Assembly (NCBI GenBank): GCA_944324905.1 | Contig: CALUYB010000006.1 | Location: forward strand, 1-64,000 | Direction: 5' to 3' | DNA length: 64,000 nucleotides | From: Candidatus Gastranaerophilales bacterium | GTDB lineage: Bacteria > Cyanobacteriota > Vampirovibrionia > Gastranaerophilales > Gastranaerophilaceae | Shown: positions 8,682 to 18,145 of the stretch, in pieces | How positions within the stretch are numbered: the stretch's first letter is position 1 | Layout: every line of letters begins with the position of its first letter | Notes under the pieces: model-generated | Told to the model about the DNA's origin: nothing | What the model saw: only the letters and a program-made list of their open reading frames with translations | Database searches by the model: none | Program-made: the position numbers and the translations under genes

Positions 8682-9910
8682 AAATATTACTTTTTGGCTC
8701 CGGCGCTCGCGAGCATGCTTTATATGATGCTATTTTAAAATCGCCGCTTGTAAAAAAAGAAGATATTTATTTTGCGCAGACAGGTGCTTTTGCTGGTGGT
8801 AATATAATTGATTTTGATGATTATTGTAATCTTGCTAAAAAAGCGCGCGAACTGGGTATTGAGCTTTTAATTGTGGGACCTGAAGCTCCGCTTGCGGATG
8901 GCATTTGTGATGTATTTTTAAGCTTTGGTATCAAAACAATTGGTGCAAATAAATACTGGGCGCGGCTTGAGGGCTCAAAAAGCTTTGCAAAAGAGTTTAT
9001 GTGTAAATTTGATATAAAAACAGCGGAATATTTTGTTTTAGATGATTATTTGCAAGTTGACAATATACTTTCAAAGTTTGAAAAACCTCCTGTTATTAAG
9101 GCTGATGGACTTGCGCAAGGCAAGGGTGTGTATTTACCAAAGACTTTTAATGAGGCGCGACAAATTGCAAAAGAATTTTTAGATGGTAAATTCGGCGAGT
9201 CTTCAAAAAAAATTATATTAGAAAAAAGGCTTTATGGGCGAGAGTTATCTATATTTTCCCTTTGGGATGGTAAAACCTTGCTAAGCTTTCCGCCGGCATG
9301 CGATTTTAAAAAGCTTTTAGATGATGACAAAGGCGCAAACACAGGCGGCATGGGTTCTGCTTTCCCCTGCGCATTAACGGATTTTGAAAAAAATGAAGTT
9401 GATGGGTATTTGCTAAAGTTGGAAAAAGCATTAAAAAATAGCAAAGCGGATTTTTGCGGCGTGATTTATTCCGGGCTTATGATGTGCAATGACGGGCTTT
9501 ATGTTCTTGAGTATAATGTTCGTTTTGGCGACCCTGAAATTCAATCAGTATTAGATAATTTTTGCGGTGATATTTTAGATGTATTTATAAAAATGACGCA
9601 AGGCAGACTTTGTGAGGTGAAATTGCAATTTTCTAATGAGCCGTCTTATTGTGTTGTTTTAGCTTCCGAGGGGTACCCTGTTTCACCAAAAAAAGGATGT
9701 GAGATTTTTAATATTGATATTGCAGAAAAATATGGTGTAAAGATTTTGTTTGCAGGGGTTAAAAAGGTTGGTGAGAAATATTACACCAATGGCGGCAGGG
9801 TCTTGAGCCTTGTAAAAAGCGGTAAAAATGCGCTTGAAGGCATTTATAAGGTTGCTCAAGAAATTAAGTTTGATGGGAAAATTTATAGAAAAGATATTAA
9901 ATTAAGATAA
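8678..9910 (+). CDS. purD: GAR synthetase PurD
   Basis: Phosphoribosylamine-glycine ligase, 410 residues, step 2 of the pathway. It begins LLFGSGAREHAL, has the ATP-grasp region PPVIKADGLAQGKGV and the metal-binding VLEYNVRFGDPE. It is the last gene of the operon and is followed directly by a strong terminator. With purF, purN, purSQL and purM the operon covers PRPP to AIR; purE/K, purC, purB and purH are not in the window. Confidence 0.95.
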   Translation: MKILLFGSGAREHALYDAILKSPLVKKEDIYFAQTGAFAGGNIIDFDDYCNLAKKARELGIELLIVGPEAPLADGICDVFLSFGIKTIGANKYWARLEGSKSFAKEFMCKFDIKTAEYFVLDDYLQVDNILSKFEKPPVIKADGLAQGKGVYLPKTFNEARQIAKEFLDGKFGESSKKIILEKRLYGRELSIFSLWDGKTLLSFPPACDFKKLLDDDKGANTGGMGSAFPCALTDFEKNEVDGYLLKLEKALKNSKADFCGVIYSGLMMCNDGLYVLEYNVRFGDPEIQSVLDNFCGDILDVFIKMTQGRLCEVKLQFSNEPSYCVVLASEGYPVSPKKGCEIFNIDIAEKYGVKILFAGVKKVGEKYYTNGGRVLSLVKSGKNALEGIYKVAQEIKFDGKIYRKDIKLR

Positions 9911-9937
9911 AAAAACCGCCTTTTAAAGGCGGTTTTA
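9911..9937. terminator. bidirectional terminator between purD and rpsR
   Basis: The stem AAACCGCC (9913-9920) / GGCGGTTT (9928-9935) has a 7-nt loop, with A-run before and T-run after, so it works for the purine operon and for the converging ribosomal operon. Confidence 0.85.
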
Positions 9938-9940
9938 ATT

Positions 9941-10177
9941 TTAGTTTTCAAATACGTAACCGATAAGAGCTGCTTCTCTTGAGCGTTTAACTGCTTTTGC
10001 AAGCATTCTTTGGTGGTATGCGCAGTTGCCAGTTATTCTTCTTGGAAGAATTTTACCTGCTTCTGATAAAAATCTTTTTAATTTTGAAGTGTCTTTGTAG
10101 TCAATTGCTTCTACTTTATCGGCGCAGAAGCTGCAATTTTTTCTTTTTTTGCTGTCTTTTACTGTTTCTTTTGCCAT
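9941..10177 (-). CDS. rpsR: ribosomal protein bS18
   Basis: This 78-residue basic protein is bS18, with the conserved [16 protein letters not shown] segment that binds 16S rRNA next to bS6. It carries CSFC near the N-terminus plus a Cys-x2-His later, the zinc-binding type of S18. It is the last gene of the rpsF-ssb-rpsR operon, 26 nt after ssb. Confidence 0.95.
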   Translation of the reverse strand: MAKETVKDSKKRKNCSFCADKVEAIDYKDTSKLKRFLSEAGKILPRRITGNCAYHQRMLAKAVKRSREAALIGYVFEN

Positions 10178-10203
10178 TTTTATTTCCTTTTCCTTATTTT
10201 TTC

Positions 10204-10605
10204 TTAGAATGGTATTTCATCTTCGTCAATTAGATTTTCAGAAATTTCTTCTGTCGCAAACTGAACAAGGTTTTCTTTTTGCGCCGTTGAAGCTTGCGGG
10301 CTTGATTGTGAGCCTGACATTTTTTCAACTGTTGAAGCATTTATTTCAAAAATCTTTTTATCTTTTCCGCTGGTTGTTTTAAAGGTGTTTGTTTGCAATC
10401 TGCCTTCTACAATTACGCTGTCGCCCATTTTAACCGTTTGTTCGACAGTGTCTGCAAGATTTCCCATTGCAAAAACCCTTACAAGACTTTCATCTTGCGG
10501 ATTTACATCAATTGTAAAGCTTGTTATTGCTAAGTCATTTTGTGTAAATCTTTTTTCGGGATTTTTTACAACTTTTCCTGTGACAAAGATTTTTGCTAAA
10601 GTCAT
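10204..10605 (-). CDS. ssb: single-stranded DNA-binding protein
   Basis: SSB of 133 residues, with the N-terminal OB fold ([33 protein letters not shown]), a short low-complexity linker and the acidic C-terminal tip DEDEIPF that recruits replication and repair proteins. It is shorter than E. coli SSB (178) because the linker is short. It sits between rpsF and rpsR, the usual bacterial arrangement. Confidence 0.93.
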   Translation of the reverse strand: MTLAKIFVTGKVVKNPEKRFTQNDLAITSFTIDVNPQDESLVRVFAMGNLADTVEQTVKMGDSVIVEGRLQTNTFKTTSGKDKKIFEINASTVEKMSGSQSSPQASTAQKENLVQFATEEISENLIDEDEIPF

Positions 10606-10607
10606 TT

Positions 10608-10904
10608 TTACGCCTTTACTGCTGATTGTTCCATAAACATTGTTCTGATAATATTTTCGTTTAATTTAAGTTGTCTTTTAAATTCTGCAACTTTGTCAGG
10701 TTCAAGATTTATTTTTAATACAGCGATAAAGCCATCTCTAAAACCTTTTACATCATAAGCAAGTTTTTTTCTGCCCATTTTGTCTGTATCTACTACATTT
10801 CCGCCTAATGAGCTAATTGATTCTTCGATTTTGGCAATAACTTTATCTGCTTCGTCATTATCTAAATTTGGTTTAATTGTTGCAAGCAGTTCGTATTTTT
10901 TCAT
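10608..10904 (-). CDS. rpsF: ribosomal protein bS6
   Basis: This 98-residue protein is bS6, which pairs with bS18 on the small subunit (YELLATIKPNLDND, and GRKKLAYDVKGFRDGF). AAGGAG lies five bases before the ATG. The ssb gene starts two bases after its stop. A promoter is visible in the 86-nt gap after dapF, so the operon probably has its own transcript. Confidence 0.95.
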   Translation of the reverse strand: MKKYELLATIKPNLDNDEADKVIAKIEESISSLGGNVVDTDKMGRKKLAYDVKGFRDGFIAVLKINLEPDKVAEFKRQLKLNENIIRTMFMEQSAVKA

Positions 10905-10937
10905 GGTTTCTCCTTATTGTACTTACTTTGTTACAAA

Positions 10938-10966
10938 ATGCTAGCACAAACATATTTTTGAAACAA
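10938..10966 (-). promoter_or_regulatory. promoter for rpsF-ssb-rpsR
   Basis: On the minus strand, TTGTTT (10961-10966), a 17-nt spacer and TAGCAT (10938-10943) lie about 35 bases before the rpsF start. Confidence 0.5.
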
Positions 10967-10990
10967 CAAAAACTTAACATATCTAAATAT

Positions 10991-11791
10991 TTATTCCTGA
11001 ATGTAAAATTCTCCTTCAAAAACTTTTGTTGCATCACCTGTCATATAAACGTTTTCGCCATTGTATTCTATTGTTAGTACGCCACCGGGGAGCTCTACTT
11101 TTACGGTGTTGTCCAGCAAACCTTTTAAAATCCCTGCCACAGTTGCAGCGCATGCTCCTGTACCGCAGGCAAGAGTTATTCCGCAGCCTCTTTCGTAGAC
11201 ATCAAGACGCATTTTCGAGGGGTTTTCAATTTTTACAAATTCGACATTTGTTTTTTCGGGAAATAGTTTGTGAGATTCTATTTTTGGCCCGTACTGTAAT
11301 GCAAGTTTTTTACTGTCGTCGTTTGTAAAAATAACACAGTGCGGATTTCCCATACTTATTGCGCTTGCACTAAACCCTTCAATTTCAAATTCTTGCGGAG
11401 TTTCGCTGTTTACTGGTATTTTTTGTGCTTCTAAAATTGGTTTACCCATATTAACCCGAACTCTGCCGTCGGGCAAAATCTTTGGTATGATTGTTCCTGC
11501 AAGAGTTTTTACTGAAAATTCATCTTTGTTTACTAAATTGTTCTGACGAGCAAATTTTGCAAAACAACGAATTCCGTTTCCGCACATTTGCGCAATTGAG
11601 CCGTCTGAGTTATAAAAATCCCAGCCAATGTCAGTATCATCTGTTTTAATAGGAGAAAATAAGCCGTCAGCACCTATTCCAAAATTCCTGTCGCACATTA
11701 TTTTTGCAAGTTTTGGCGTTGCTTTTTCTTCTTTTAAAATTACAAAATCGTTGCCAAGCCCCTGCCATTTTTCAAATTTAATCGTTTTCAT
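10991..11791 (-). CDS. dapF: diaminopimelate epimerase DapF
   Basis: This enzyme converts LL- to meso-diaminopimelate for lysine and peptidoglycan. It has 266 residues and the two catalytic cysteines, Cys70 in MCGNGIRC and Cys209 in GITLACGTGAC. The GLGNDF opening is typical. It overlaps the waaA end by 14 nt, so the two are translated from one message. The product feeds the Mur ligases encoded nearby. Confidence 0.95.
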   Translation of the reverse strand: MKTIKFEKWQGLGNDFVILKEEKATPKLAKIMCDRNFGIGADGLFSPIKTDDTDIGWDFYNSDGSIAQMCGNGIRCFAKFARQNNLVNKDEFSVKTLAGTIIPKILPDGRVRVNMGKPILEAQKIPVNSETPQEFEIEGFSASAISMGNPHCVIFTNDDSKKLALQYGPKIESHKLFPEKTNVEFVKIENPSKMRLDVYERGCGITLACGTGACAATVAGILKGLLDNTVKVELPGGVLTIEYNGENVYMTGDATKVFEGEFYIQE

Positions 11792-13037
11792 GCAGCTCCT
11801 TGATGTAGTTTTCTATGTATTTTACGCTAAATTCCGTTGCGCCGCGATTTTTTTCAAATGCGCGACGGCAATTTTCTTTTATTCTGTCTAAATAGTTGTC
11901 ATTTGTAATGAATTCAACCATTTTTTGTTCAAGTTCTGTGAAGTCATCTACTACAAAAGCACATTCTAAATTGCAAAGATTTTTATATATTTGTTTAAAA
12001 TTTTTGACATTTGGACCTGATATAACGGGTTTGTCCCAAATGGTCGCTTCAAGGGGATTGTGACCGCCTGTTTGATTAAAACTGCCACAAATTACGCAAA
12101 TATCGCAAGCTCCATACACATCACTTAGCTCCCCTGTTGTATCAAGTATTATGACATCAACATTGTCAAATGAAACATTTTCGCTTCTTTTGCCGTAATT
12201 AATTCCTTTTGAAGTTAGAATTTTTTCAATCTGCGCAACTTTTTCTAAATGCCTTGGGGCTATAATTAATTTCAAGTCTTTGTTTTTATTTTTTATTGAT
12301 GCATATGTTTCAATTAATTGTTCATTTTCTTCTTCATGGGTTGAGCCAAAGATTGCCACTTTTTTGTTTAAGGTATTAAACAAAAAGCTATATTTGTGTT
12401 TTGGGTAACTGTTTGGTTTTTTTATGTCAAATTTTATGTTCCCTGAGGTTGTCACCCTGTTTTCAGGCGCGCCTATTTCTACAAATCTTTTAGCATCTTC
12501 GTGCGTTTGGGTTAAAATTGCACTGTAGTTAGCAAGTACTTTTTTAAAAAAGAAAGAAAGTTTTTTATAGCTTTTAAAGGTTTCTTCTGAAATTCTGCCG
12601 TTTACAATAAACAATGGTATTGCAAGTTCTTTCATTCTTTGTGAAAAAGTCGGCCAAATTTCTGTTTCCATTATGATAACCATTTCGGGATTTATGGCTT
12701 TAATTGCATTATCTACAGCTTTTTTAGTGTCATAAGGAAAATATGTTATCATTTTGCATTTGTCTGAAAGCTTGTTTTTTGCTAGCTCTTGCCCTTGTGG
12801 GGTGGATGTTGTTAAAACTATGTCGTTTTTAAAACTTAATTTATTTATCAATGTTTGGGCAAGCATTACTTCGCCAACTGACACTGCGTGTATCCAGATT
12901 GTCCTGTTTAAAAACTTAAAACCATATTTGCCAAATTTTTCTTTTTCACCTGCGCGTATTTTTTGCGAAAAACATCCTAAAATTTTGATTATTAATACAC
13001 CAATTGTTTCGTACAAAAAACTATATATTTTTAACAT
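11778..13037 (-). CDS. waaA: Kdo transferase WaaA (KdtA)
   Basis: 3-deoxy-D-manno-octulosonic acid transferase (GT30), 419 residues, which adds Kdo to lipid A at the inner membrane. An N-terminal membrane anchor precedes the hallmark IWIHAVSVGEVMLAQ, and the C-terminal half has GSFNQTGGHNPLEA and the nucleotide-binding region. Its presence implies a diderm cell with lipopolysaccharide. It overlaps the gene upstream by 17 nt and dapF downstream by 14 nt. Confidence 0.93.
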   Translation of the reverse strand: MLKIYSFLYETIGVLIIKILGCFSQKIRAGEKEKFGKYGFKFLNRTIWIHAVSVGEVMLAQTLINKLSFKNDIVLTTSTPQGQELAKNKLSDKCKMITYFPYDTKKAVDNAIKAINPEMVIIMETEIWPTFSQRMKELAIPLFIVNGRISEETFKSYKKLSFFFKKVLANYSAILTQTHEDAKRFVEIGAPENRVTTSGNIKFDIKKPNSYPKHKYSFLFNTLNKKVAIFGSTHEEENEQLIETYASIKNKNKDLKLIIAPRHLEKVAQIEKILTSKGINYGKRSENVSFDNVDVIILDTTGELSDVYGACDICVICGSFNQTGGHNPLEATIWDKPVISGPNVKNFKQIYKNLCNLECAFVVDDFTELEQKMVEFITNDNYLDRIKENCRRAFEKNRGATEFSVKYIENYIKELHEND

Positions 13038-14421
13038 TAATTTCTACCTCAAAACTCCGATTCCATGGTAGGGAATAACCTATGTTATTATACTCAAAAT
13101 CAAGATAATTTGCGATTTTGTTTTCAAATCTTTTCAAATCTTTATTTTTTTCTTCCAACGCTTGAATAAAATTCGGCGCACTTTCTCTTACATATTTTCT
13201 AACATTTGCTTGATACGCCCAATCATCCAAAAGCCTTATAAACATTAACTTTTTAAATGCAAGTTCATTGTAGGTATTGTTTTTTTGCGCATTGTAATTA
13301 ACAACTGCACCTAAAATGGCACAGCCTATTGAGTTTGCGCTTGTATTGTATGCACAAAAACCTATTAGATTTTTATCAATTTTACTTAAAAGTAATTGTT
13401 CAACAAGCCCGCAATCTGCGCCGTTTGCATTTGAAATGTCTGCTATAAAATATTTTTTGTCAGGAAAATTAATTTGTTTTGAAAGCTTGTTTATTTCCTC
13501 TCCAAGCACATAATCACCTTGCCGGTGTTGAAAATTATTCACAATAAAAATTAAATCCGCATTTTTAGAAAGCTTGAAATTGGCAAGTTTTAGCTGTCCT
13601 TCTGCGCAATTTTTAACACTTATATCTTCGTATTTTGAAATCTCATCTGTTGAATTTTCCCAAACATACCGGACATCTACCGTTAAATTGTCATTTAATG
13701 CTCTTGCAATAAGGGTTAGCGGTATTTCATCCGCACCTGTTTTAACAAACGCGTTTAAATTTCTTTTTTTTATTTGCGCTTCCAAATACTCTGCTTCTTC
13801 AACATTTAAGCCGTATTGCCCTGTGTCATCTTTTGAAAAAACAAGAGTATCAAGGGTTTTATCTTCTATCCAGTCTAAGTATAACTTATTTATGTCAAAA
13901 TTTCTTTTTCTTGTGTCTAAATAATCGTCCAAAATGTCTTGCGGAATTTGATTGTAAACACAATTGTAACTTTTTTCTTTTCTGGATTTGTGCTGGTAAT
14001 AAGAAAATTCAAAAATTCTTTTGCCCCACTGCGCCCAGTACTCTTTTTCTTCTTCGTTAATATTGTTGTTTGAAATGCGCATTATACTTGAAAAAGCCAG
14101 AACTTTTTTTGCCTTTTTCTTAATTATCTCTTTGAATTTTAAAACCCTTTCTTTTATCTGCTCATATGTTTCGGGGCATCTTCTGGAGCTTACAAGCCCG
14201 CCATAGGCAATAGTATCAAGGGATATGACCAATATATCAACTTCTTCTAAGTTTTCAAGAAAATTGTAAATGCCTTCAATATCTGCTTGTTTTGTTAAAC
14301 TGCCCAGCAAATTTCTCTCGGGCATGAAAAGTTTTATATTTTTGTCTTGTGCTAAAATGTCCTCTACAAGTGTGTAACAGATTGGTCTGTTGTCAATTGG
14401 GATAAGTGCTATTTTTTTCAT
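13021..14421 (-). CDS. DUF4127 family protein
   Basis: This 466-residue soluble protein has the DUF4127 pattern: an N-terminal KKIALIPIDNRP, then a SLDTIAYGGLVSSR segment with acidic and glycine residues that could bind a metal or phosphate, and later YQHKSRKEK and KTGADEIP. The family has no established function that I know of. It heads a minus-strand operon with waaA and dapF by short overlaps, which suggests, but does not show, an envelope-related role. It diverges from murF. Confidence 0.75.
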   Translation of the reverse strand: MKKIALIPIDNRPICYTLVEDILAQDKNIKLFMPERNLLGSLTKQADIEGIYNFLENLEEVDILVISLDTIAYGGLVSSRRCPETYEQIKERVLKFKEIIKKKAKKVLAFSSIMRISNNNINEEEKEYWAQWGKRIFEFSYYQHKSRKEKSYNCVYNQIPQDILDDYLDTRKRNFDINKLYLDWIEDKTLDTLVFSKDDTGQYGLNVEEAEYLEAQIKKRNLNAFVKTGADEIPLTLIARALNDNLTVDVRYVWENSTDEISKYEDISVKNCAEGQLKLANFKLSKNADLIFIVNNFQHRQGDYVLGEEINKLSKQINFPDKKYFIADISNANGADCGLVEQLLLSKIDKNLIGFCAYNTSANSIGCAILGAVVNYNAQKNNTYNELAFKKLMFIRLLDDWAYQANVRKYVRESAPNFIQALEEKNKDLKRFENKIANYLDFEYNNIGYSLPWNRSFEVEINVKNI

Positions 14422-14430
14422 AAAAATATT

Positions 14431-14458
14431 TTACATCATATTCTGTTTGATTTACAAT
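14431..14458 (+). promoter_or_regulatory. promoter for the mur/fts cluster
   Basis: TTACAT (14431-14436), a 16-nt spacer and TACAAT (14453-14458) lie 31 bases before the murF start in the short divergent gap. Confidence 0.5.
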
Positions 14459-14489
14459 TATTACAAAAATTTGTTTTTTGGAGATTACT

Positions 14490-15809
14490 TTGAAATTTAA
14501 GTTGGATGAGATTATAAACTGTACCGGTGCAAAGGTACTGCATCAAAAAGATTTGTCTGGTGAATTTGAAATTTCAACAGATACCAGAAAGCTTGAAAAA
14601 GGCAATATTTACTTACCCTTGCGTGGTGAAAATTATGACGGACATAATTTTATAGATAAGGCACTTGAGCAAGGCGCTAGGGGTTATTTTACGCAAGATA
14701 AATTCAAAGTTAATAAAAATGCTGACTTTGTGCTATATGTTGAAAACTCACTTGTTGCTTATCTAAAATTAGCAAACTACATTAGAAACAAAATTAACCC
14801 AAAAGTTATTGCTATTACCGGTTCATCTGGTAAAACTACAACAAAAGAAATGCTCTTTAGTGTTTTATCGACAACATATAAGACTCATAAAACTTATCTA
14901 AACCATAACAATGAAATTGGGCTTTGCCAAACATTTTTTACCATGCCTGATGACTGCGAGGCTGTTGTTGTTGAGATGGGCATGAGAAATCTTGGCGAAA
15001 TTGAGCTTTTATCAAGCTATTGCAAGCCTGATATCGGTATTATTACAAATATAGGCTCAGCCCATGTTGAAAGATTGGGTAATTTAAAAAATATTGCAAT
15101 AGCAAAGTGTGAAATAGCTGCAGGACTTAAGAAAGACGGTGTATTTATAAGTCCAAATTCCACTAAAATTAAAGATAATTTAAATTATGACGGTGAAAAA
15201 ATATTTACTGATTTTAATGATGTTTCAAATGTTAAAATAAGCGTGTCGCACTCAGAATTTACATACGAAGGCGTTGATTATGTATTGAATGTAGAGGGTG
15301 ACTATAATATTGAAAATACTCTTTTGGTTATTGAAGCTGCCAAAAAGTTGAATATTTCGACTCAAAATATTCAAAAAGGTCTGTTTGATTACAAGCCAAT
15401 TGAAAAACGCTGGGAAGTAAGTGAAATAAAGGGCTTAACTTTTATTAACGACAGTTACAATGCAAATCCGGAGTCAATGAAAGCAGTGTTAAAAACATTT
15501 TTATCTGTTTATAAACCACCATTGCTGTTGGTTTTGGGCAATATGGGCGAACTTGGTAAGGATGAAATTGCCTACCATAAGGAAATTGGCGAGTTCTTGT
15601 GCTCTTATGACAATGTAAAACTCTTAACTGTAGGCAATTTGGCAAAATATATACTTAGAAATTCCACTCTTGAGGGTGTTGAGTTTGAAACAAATTTTGA
15701 ATGCGCGAAATATATTTTGGATAATATCGAAAAGGGCACTACGATATTGCTTAAGGCGTCACGCGCGATGAAGTTTGAAGAAATAATTGAAATGGTGGGC
15801 AGATTATGA
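14490..15809 (+). CDS. murF: UDP-MurNAc-pentapeptide synthetase MurF
   Basis: This cytoplasmic ligase adds D-Ala-D-Ala to UDP-MurNAc-tripeptide. It has about 439 residues in three Mur-ligase domains: an N-terminal substrate domain with STDTRKLEKGNIYLPL, the ATP loop ITGSSGKTTTKE near residues 109-120, and the C-terminal domain with NDSYNANPESM and LGNMGELG. I chose TTG 14490 because TTTGGAG ends six bases before it; an in-frame TTG at 14478 would be part of that ribosome site. It overlaps mraY by 4 nt. Confidence 0.92.
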   Translation: MKFKLDEIINCTGAKVLHQKDLSGEFEISTDTRKLEKGNIYLPLRGENYDGHNFIDKALEQGARGYFTQDKFKVNKNADFVLYVENSLVAYLKLANYIRNKINPKVIAITGSSGKTTTKEMLFSVLSTTYKTHKTYLNHNNEIGLCQTFFTMPDDCEAVVVEMGMRNLGEIELLSSYCKPDIGIITNIGSAHVERLGNLKNIAIAKCEIAAGLKKDGVFISPNSTKIKDNLNYDGEKIFTDFNDVSNVKISVSHSEFTYEGVDYVLNVEGDYNIENTLLVIEAAKKLNISTQNIQKGLFDYKPIEKRWEVSEIKGLTFINDSYNANPESMKAVLKTFLSVYKPPLLLVLGNMGELGKDEIAYHKEIGEFLCSYDNVKLLTVGNLAKYILRNSTLEGVEFETNFECAKYILDNIEKGTTILLKASRAMKFEEIIEMVGRL

Positions 15810-16780
15810 TAATGATGAGTGTTGCAGCATTAATAGCACTTGTTTTAGCGCTTTTGCTGGGTGTACCTTACCTTGCTTTTATGAAAAAGAAAATGTACGG
15901 TCAGTACATAAGGGAAGAAGTTGCACAGCTGCATGCGCAAAAAAATAAAACTCCAACTACAGGTGGGGTGTTTTTGGTTTTATCAATACTTGCCGCCTCT
16001 TTGATTACCCTTTTTATGGCACAAGAAACAACTACAGGCGCGCTGATTGTGCTTATGACCCTTATATTTTATACCTTTACAGGTTTTGAAGATGATATAA
16101 AAAAAATTAAAGCACATCAAAATATGGGTCTATCAGCTAGAGGCAAATTGCTTTTGCAAATCGCAGTTTCTATGTTGCCGGCATTTTATTTGATTTTTTC
16201 AGGCAGAACAGAGGTTAGTTTTTTAAACTTTTCTGTTGATTTAGGCTGGTTTTACCCCTTGTTTGCAGTGTTTATGATTGTCGGTTCATCCAATGCTCTT
16301 AATTTAACGGATGGTCTAGATGGTCTTGCTGCAAGCTGTTCTGTGTTTGCCTTTGGTGCTTGTGCAATTTTATGTAAGTTAAACGGCTACACTGACCTTG
16401 CAATTATTTCAGCTGCAACATCGGCTGCTTGTCTTGGATTTTTGTATTTTAATAAAAATCCTGCAAAAATATTTATGGGAGATACAGGCTCATTGGCTCT
16501 TGGCGGATTGCTTGCGACAATCGCTATTATGGGCAAATTTGAACTTTGGTTAATACCAATTGGTATTTTATTTATTTGTGAAACACTATCAGTTATGATA
16601 CAGGTTACAAGTTTTCGCTTGACAGGTAAAAGGGTGTTTAAAATGAGTCCTATTCATCACCATTTTGAACTCTCTGGCTGGGGTGAGAAAAAAATTGTTT
16701 TTGTATTTGCTTTAATAAGCGCATTGGGCGGCTTATTGGCAATTGCGGGTTTTATTGCGCAAAAGATGTTTGGGAATTAG
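15806..16780 (+). CDS. mraY: phospho-MurNAc-pentapeptide transferase MraY
   Basis: This polytopic inner-membrane enzyme makes lipid I from UDP-MurNAc-pentapeptide and undecaprenyl phosphate. It has 324 residues and about ten membrane segments. The conserved acidic motifs are present: FEDDIKK, LNLTDGLDGLA and FMGDTGSLALG, as is the cytoplasmic SPIHHHFELSGW. The ATG overlaps the murF stop, and murD follows after 3 nt. Confidence 0.95.
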   Translation: MIMMSVAALIALVLALLLGVPYLAFMKKKMYGQYIREEVAQLHAQKNKTPTTGGVFLVLSILAASLITLFMAQETTTGALIVLMTLIFYTFTGFEDDIKKIKAHQNMGLSARGKLLLQIAVSMLPAFYLIFSGRTEVSFLNFSVDLGWFYPLFAVFMIVGSSNALNLTDGLDGLAASCSVFAFGACAILCKLNGYTDLAIISAATSAACLGFLYFNKNPAKIFMGDTGSLALGGLLATIAIMGKFELWLIPIGILFICETLSVMIQVTSFRLTGKRVFKMSPIHHHFELSGWGEKKIVFVFALISALGGLLAIAGFIAQKMFGN

Positions 16781-16783
16781 GCT

Positions 16784-18145
16784 ATGAGAAAAAAGGCTTT
16801 AGTGATTGGTTTTTCTGTTACAGGCGTTGCTGCTGCACGCTATTTAAGTGATGAGTATGATGTTTATTTAACTGAGGGCAACCCAAAAAAAGTGGAAGAC
16901 GCTCAGAAAATAAAAGAACTCGAGGAAATTGGCGTAAAGCTTGAATTTGGCTCTCATAGTGAAGATTTTATACAGAATGCTGATTTTGCAATAATAAGTC
17001 CATCTATACCGCGCGATGCTGAAATTTTGTGCAGGTTAGATGAAAAAAATATCGAATATTTTTCAGACTTAGAATATGTGTTTAGATTAATTAAAAATCA
17101 AACTAAGCCAAAAATGCTTGTCATTACTGGTACAAACGGAAAAACAACAACAACGCTTTTGATGTCGCATATATTTTTGCAAGAATTTAAAGCGCCCTCA
17201 TGTGGAAATGTTGGGACTTCGCCTTTTGATTGCCTAAAAGAAAATCCGGATTATTTAATTGCGGAGGCAAGCTCGTACCAGCTTAATTATTCAAAAGAGC
17301 TGGCTCCACAAATTGCTGTATTTACAAATCTTACCCCTGATCATTTATCTTGGCATGGGGGACTGGATGGGTATTTTGAAGCTAAAGCTTCTATATTTAA
17401 AAGGATGGGTGAAAATTCCCATGCAATATTGAATTTTGACGATGAAAAAGTAAAAAAACTTGCAGATTATTTAAAATGCAATGTACATTTTTTTGCACTG
17501 GATAAGTCTGAATTAGCCGATACAGCTGAAAATTGCTATATTGATAATGGCGTAATTTATTACGGTGAAGAAAAAATAATTGATACAAAAGATGTGCCGA
17601 TTGTTGGAAATCACAACTTGCAAAATGTTATGTGCTGTATTGTTGCGGCAAAAATTGAGGGAATTAACACTGGCGTAATTTCAAGCGCAATAAAATCTTT
17701 TAAAGCCCCTGCTCACAGGTGTGAACTTATCAGAGTGCTTGATGACACTGCTTATTACAACGATTCAAAGGCAACAAACCCTGAAGCATCTATTGTTGCA
17801 ATTAACTCTTTTGAAGGCAAAAAAGTTGTCTTAATAGCAGGCGGCAGGGACAAAAACACCTCTTTAGATGAGTTTATAAAATCAGTAAAAGACAGAATTT
17901 CAAAAGTTGTTTTGATAGGAGAAGCAACAAAAAGATTTATGGAGGAATTGTATAACAGTGGTTATACGAACATAGTTCACGCACAATCGCTTGAGGAAGC
18001 TATTGATTTAGCAAGCTTGGACAAACCGGATGCGGTATTACTTTCTCCGGCATGTGCAAGCTTTGATATGTTTAAAAATTACGAGGAAAGAGGGGAGGCC
18101 TTTAGACGCTATGTCCTATCAAAGAAACAACTCGTATCACGATAG
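16784..18145 (+). CDS. murD: UDP-MurNAc-L-alanine:D-glutamate ligase MurD
   Basis: This enzyme adds D-Glu to UDP-MurNAc-L-Ala. It has 453 residues, with an N-terminal Rossmann-like domain (VIGFSVTGVAAARYL), the ATP loop ITGTNGKTTTTLL near 114-126, HLSWHGG and YNDSKATNPEA. The end reads LLSPACASFDMFKNYEERG, the usual MurD C-terminus. Its last 35 nt overlap ftsW. Confidence 0.95.
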   Translation: MRKKALVIGFSVTGVAAARYLSDEYDVYLTEGNPKKVEDAQKIKELEEIGVKLEFGSHSEDFIQNADFAIISPSIPRDAEILCRLDEKNIEYFSDLEYVFRLIKNQTKPKMLVITGTNGKTTTTLLMSHIFLQEFKAPSCGNVGTSPFDCLKENPDYLIAEASSYQLNYSKELAPQIAVFTNLTPDHLSWHGGLDGYFEAKASIFKRMGENSHAILNFDDEKVKKLADYLKCNVHFFALDKSELADTAENCYIDNGVIYYGEEKIIDTKDVPIVGNHNLQNVMCCIVAAKIEGINTGVISSAIKSFKAPAHRCELIRVLDDTAYYNDSKATNPEASIVAINSFEGKKVVLIAGGRDKNTSLDEFIKSVKDRISKVVLIGEATKRFMEELYNSGYTNIVHAQSLEEAIDLASLDKPDAVLLSPACASFDMFKNYEERGEAFRRYVLSKKQLVSR

